Shown: positions 4,759 to 5,547 of the stretch, piece by piece
Layout: the number at the start of each line of letters is the position of its first letter
How positions within the stretch are numbered: the stretch's first letter is position 1
Assembly: GCA_030594675.1 (NCBI GenBank)
Contig: JAUVES010000049.1
Span: 1-5,547, forward strand
Source of the DNA: Candidatus Nanohaloarchaea archaeon
GTDB taxonomy: Archaea > EX4484-52 > GLR71
DNA: 5,547 bases
Reading direction: 5' to 3'
Notes under the pieces: model-generated
Database searches by the model: none
Told to the model about the DNA's origin: nothing
Seen by the model: only the letters and a program-made list of their open reading frames with translations
Made by a program: the position numbers and the translations under genes

Positions 4759-5547
4759 ATGAATCTAAAGGAAGTTATGGAACAGAAAATTCCCAAAGAA
4801 GATGCACAATACATCTATCGCGCCTTTGAAATAATCGGAGATATAGCAATAATACAGGTACCAAGAGAGATAGAGAAGCACAGGCACATAATCGCAGAGA
4901 CTATCTGTGAACTTCACAAGAACATAAAAGTAGTGATAAGAAAGATAGATGATGTCTCAGGAAAATATCGGGTAGGAAAATACGAGCTTTTGATAGGCGA
5001 CAGGACAGACACAATGTACAGAGAAAATGAGATTCGCCTGAAAGCTGACCCGACAAAAGCATATTTTTCTTCAAAACTCGGCACAGAAAGGCAGAGAATA
5101 ACAGGGCAGGTAAAAGATGGTGAGAAAATCCTCTGCATGTTTGCAGGGATTGGGCCGTTTCCAATAAACATAGCAAAGACAAAAGATGTAGACATAAAAG
5201 CAGTAGAGATAAACCCCGAAGCCACAGCACTTTTCAAAGACAATCTGAAACTGAACAGGCTCAAAGGAAGGATAGAGATATTCACAGGCGACATAAATAA
5301 TATAGTGCCTAACTTTCCAGAAACCTTCAACCGCATCCTCATGCCTGCACCAAAAGATGCAATAGACTTCCTTGACATAGCTCTGCAAAAAGTTAAAAAG
5401 GGAGGCATAATAAATTATTATGCGTTTGTCCCTTCAGAGGATTTTAAAAACCTTGAGTCAGACATAAAAGAAAAATGCAAATCTTTAGGAAAGAAAACAG
5501 AAATTCTCAAAATAAGAAAATGCGGCAATATAGGCATCTGCCAGTTC
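4759..5547 (+). CDS. trm5: Trm5-like tRNA (guanine-37-N1)-methyltransferase, 3' end cut by the window
   Basis: This SAM-dependent enzyme would methylate N1 of G37, next to the anticodon, which protects against +1 frameshifting. All 263 codons visible are open, and no stop is reached. Residues 22-31 (AFEIIGDIAI) open the D2 domain typical of Trm5. FSSKLGTERQR (103-113) is the conserved linker. The Rossmann-type methyltransferase domain then shows motif I MFAGIGPF (127-134), the ribose-binding acidic residue in VEINPEA (149-155), D178 in the next strand, the catalytic-loop position LMPAP (194-198) and GGIINYYAF (215-223). The sequence ends near the last beta strand (GNIGICQF), so probably only a few codons are missing. 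The small N-terminal D1 domain found in well-studied Trm5 proteins, which touches the tRNA elbow, is absent: only about 20 residues precede D2. The family's Asn-Leu-Pro motif reads Pro-Ala-Pro. A wyosine-pathway relative (Taw2/Trm5a group) is the main alternative. Confidence 0.88.
   Translation, partial: MNLKEVMEQKIPKEDAQYIYRAFEIIGDIAIIQVPREIEKHRHIIAETICELHKNIKVVIRKIDDVSGKYRVGKYELLIGDRTDTMYRENEIRLKADPTKAYFSSKLGTERQRITGQVKDGEKILCMFAGIGPFPINIAKTKDVDIKAVEINPEATALFKDNLKLNRLKGRIEIFTGDINNIVPNFPETFNRILMPAPKDAIDFLDIALQKVKKGGIINYYAFVPSEDFKNLESDIKEKCKSLGKKTEILKIRKCGNIGICQF

Noticed and set aside
4914..5408. Minus-strand open frame of 164 codons opposite the trm5-like gene
   Set aside because: It is the complement of a clearly coding frame with recognisable Trm5 motifs, its product matches no family, and it has no promoter context of its own.
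1..5547. A defence, mobile-element or CRISPR system
   Set aside because: No repeats in array form, transposase, integrase, nuclease or toxin-like gene is visible; all four recognised genes are housekeeping enzymes.

Overview
The window looks like chromosomal DNA from an archaeon of fairly low GC (about 38-40% by eye). The evidence is the gene content: an archaeal geranylgeranyl-reductase-type flavoprotein, an archaeal/eukaryotic-type aspartyl-tRNA synthetase, and an archaeal Trm5-type tRNA methyltransferase. Each of the four main genes also has a TATA-like element about 20-35 nt before its start and no well-placed Shine-Dalgarno sequence, as expected for archaeal transcripts with very short or no leaders. 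The lineage cannot be fixed from this window; a euryarchaeon or a DPANN-related group are both possible. All 12 Trp residues in the recognised proteins are encoded by TGG, so there is no sign of TGA recoding.

Layout: bases 1-151 hold a strong interrupted inverted repeat (36-109) and only weak, conflicting coding signals. Bases 152-1579 (minus) encode an FAD-dependent GGR-family oxidoreductase. Bases 1628-2923 (minus) encode aspartyl-tRNA synthetase, lying 48 nt upstream of the reductase in the same direction. Bases 2924-3038 are a divergent promoter region. Bases 3039-4718 (plus) encode a long, divergent amidophosphoribosyltransferase (PurF) homologue. Bases 4759-5547 (plus) encode a Trm5-like tRNA m1G37 methyltransferase that runs off the right edge, probably only a few codons short of its end.

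The genes serve separate housekeeping tasks: membrane-lipid saturation, charging of tRNA with Asp (probably also mischarging tRNA-Asn), the first step of purine synthesis, and tRNA anticodon-loop methylation. They do not form an obvious single pathway, and each has its own candidate promoter. I see no mobile element, CRISPR array, toxin-antitoxin pair or defence cassette. The parts most worth a second look are the divergent PurF homologue with its apparent iron-sulfur cysteines, the Trm5 without its usual N-terminal domain and with an altered active-site motif, and the structured element at the left edge.
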